From: Paracoccus sp. (in: a-proteobacteria)
GTDB taxonomy: Bacteria; Pseudomonadota; Alphaproteobacteria; Rhodobacterales; Rhodobacteraceae
Direction of reading: 5' to 3'
Assembly (NCBI GenBank): GCA_031178645.1
Contig: JAPSIP010000019.1
Location: forward strand, 1-12,822
Length of the DNA stretch: 12,822 nucleotides
Shown here: one piece after another, positions 11,895 to 12,822 of the stretch
Numbering within the stretch: position 1 is the stretch's first letter
How the letters are laid out: each line of letters starts with the position of its first letter
Notes under the pieces: generated by a model
Told to the model about the DNA's origin: nothing
Database searches by the model: none
What the model saw: the letters and a program-made list of their open reading frames with translations, nothing else
Translations under genes and position numbers: made by a program

Positions 11895-12822
11895 TCACAC
11901 CGACAGGCAGATGTATTTCAGCTCGAGATAGTCGTCCATGCCGTGGCGGCTGCCCTCGCGGCCCAGGCCTGACTGCTTGACGCCGCCAAAGGGCGCCACC
12001 TCGGTCGAGATGATGCCGGTGTTAACGCCGACGATGCCGTATTCCAAGGCTTCCTGCACGCGAGTGATGCGGCCGATGTCGCGGGCATAGAAATAGGAAG
12101 CCAGCCCGAAGATCGTGTCATTGGCCTTGGCGATGACCTCGTCTTCGGTCTCGAACCGGAACAGGGGGGCCAGGGGGCCGAAGGTTTCTTCGGTCGCGAC
12201 CTTCATGCGGTCGGTGACGCCGGTCACGACGGTGGGCTTGAAGAACAGCCCCTCCATCCGCTCGCCCCCCGTGACGACCTGCCCGCCGCCGTCCAGAACG
12301 TCGCGGATATGTTCCTCGACCTTCTCGACCGCGTCCTTGTTGATGAGGGGGCCGGTGGTCACGCCGTCTTCCAGCCCGTCGCCCACGCGCAGCTTGTCCA
12401 CTGCCGCCGCCAGCTTCTGCGCGAAGGCGTCATAGACAGCTGACTGGACATAGATGCGGTTGGCGCAAACGCAGGTCTGGCCGTTGTTGCGGAACTTGGA
12501 CGCCATCGCACCTTCGACCGCCGCATCCAGGTCGGCATCGGCGAAGACGATGAAGGGCGCATTTCCGCCCAGTTCCATGGAGCATTTCATCACCTGGTCG
12601 GCGGCCTGGCGCAAAAGGATCCGACCCACCTCGGTCGAGCCGGTGAAGGTCAGCTTGCGGACCAGCGGGTTCTCGCAGAACTCCTTGCCGATGTCGCTGC
12701 TGCGCGACGAGGTGATGACCGACAGGATCCCTTTGGGCAGGCCTGCGCGTTCACCAAGCACCGCCATGGCAAGCGCAGACAGCGGGGTTTCCGCCGCCGG
12801 CCGGGCGACGAAGCCGCAGCCC
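11895..12822 (-). CDS. gabD: NAD(P)-dependent succinate-semialdehyde dehydrogenase, C-terminal part (5' end outside window)
   Basis: The last 308 or so residues of a GabD-type aldehyde dehydrogenase, which oxidises succinate semialdehyde to succinate in the 4-aminobutyrate (GABA shunt) route. The visible sequence begins GCGFVARPAAETPLSALAM and shows LTFTGSTEVGR, the general base Glu in MELGGNAPF, and the nucleophile in NNGQTCVCANRIYV (Cys codon 12473-12471). The CxC pair (second Cys codon 12467-12465) is characteristic of this branch and can form a redox-switch disulfide in homologues. Further motifs are ATEETFGPLAPLF and APFGGVKQSGLGREGS. E. coli GabD has 482 residues, so about 170 are missing. 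The stop is at 11895. Glutarate-semialdehyde dehydrogenase (DavD-like) is a possible alternative specificity. Confidence 0.93.
   Translation of the reverse strand, partial: GCGFVARPAAETPLSALAMAVLGERAGLPKGILSVITSSRSSDIGKEFCENPLVRKLTFTGSTEVGRILLRQAADQVMKCSMELGGNAPFIVFADADLDAAVEGAMASKFRNNGQTCVCANRIYVQSAVYDAFAQKLAAAVDKLRVGDGLEDGVTTGPLINKDAVEKVEEHIRDVLDGGGQVVTGGERMEGLFFKPTVVTGVTDRMKVATEETFGPLAPLFRFETEDEVIAKANDTIFGLASYFYARDIGRITRVQEALEYGIVGVNTGIISTEVAPFGGVKQSGLGREGSRHGMDDYLELKYICLSV

Noticed and set aside
1..12822. A new defence, toxin-antitoxin or mobile system
   Set aside because: I looked for integrase, transposase, nuclease/helicase pairs, small toxin-antitoxin pairs, tRNA attachment sites and repeat arrays on both strands. 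All recognisable genes are conserved housekeeping or metabolic types with uniform composition.

Overview
The window is about 12.8 kb of GC-rich, gene-dense chromosomal DNA. I see no insertion sequence, prophage, CRISPR array, tRNA or rRNA gene. The gene content points to an alphaproteobacterium of the order Rhodobacterales, probably close to Paracoccus. The clues are a TrcR/DUF1013 cell-cycle regulator, a COQ9-family protein next to rpsU, the mutY / DciA-like / dsbA arrangement, and short intergenic motifs (GANTC sites, a TTAA-N7-TTAA box, 3'-end GC repeats) typical of that group. The genus is inferred from recall, not from a search.

Layout. Left end: the 3' part of ribA (riboflavin synthesis), translationally overlapped by a short YkuD-type L,D-transpeptidase homologue. 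A 169-bp palindrome-rich spacer follows. Next is a leftward pair, mutY (oxidised-guanine repair) followed by an AlkB-type membrane di-iron hydroxylase. Divergent from mutY run a DciA-like (DUF721) gene and an overlapping dsbA-type thiol oxidoreductase, then mscL. Alanine dehydrogenase (leftward) diverges from an Lrp/AsnC regulator, which is almost certainly its local regulator. That regulator is abutted by an exported esterase of the IroE/Fes type. A perfect terminator separates the esterase from leftward rpsU, and rpsU diverges from a COQ9-like gene plus an MDR-family quinone oxidoreductase.

The right third holds a convergent spacer with two inverted copies of a 3'-end repeat and a CtrA-like box, a secreted RNase T2 (leftward), and trcR (rightward) with two close GANTC sites upstream. 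A strong bidirectional terminator, a small GlsB/YeaQ membrane protein and the 3' two thirds of a succinate-semialdehyde dehydrogenase complete the window.

Most genes are housekeeping genes, and I do not see a convincing new multi-gene system. The observations most worth following are non-coding: overlapping, mutually exclusive palindromes after the YkuD gene; the CtrA-like box in a convergent spacer; the GANTC pair before trcR; and a hairpin that would mask the rpsU ribosome-binding site. Among proteins, the AlkB-type hydroxylase with no visible redox partner and the RNase T2 with altered second active-site motif stand out. No stretch longer than 300 bases lacks a gene.
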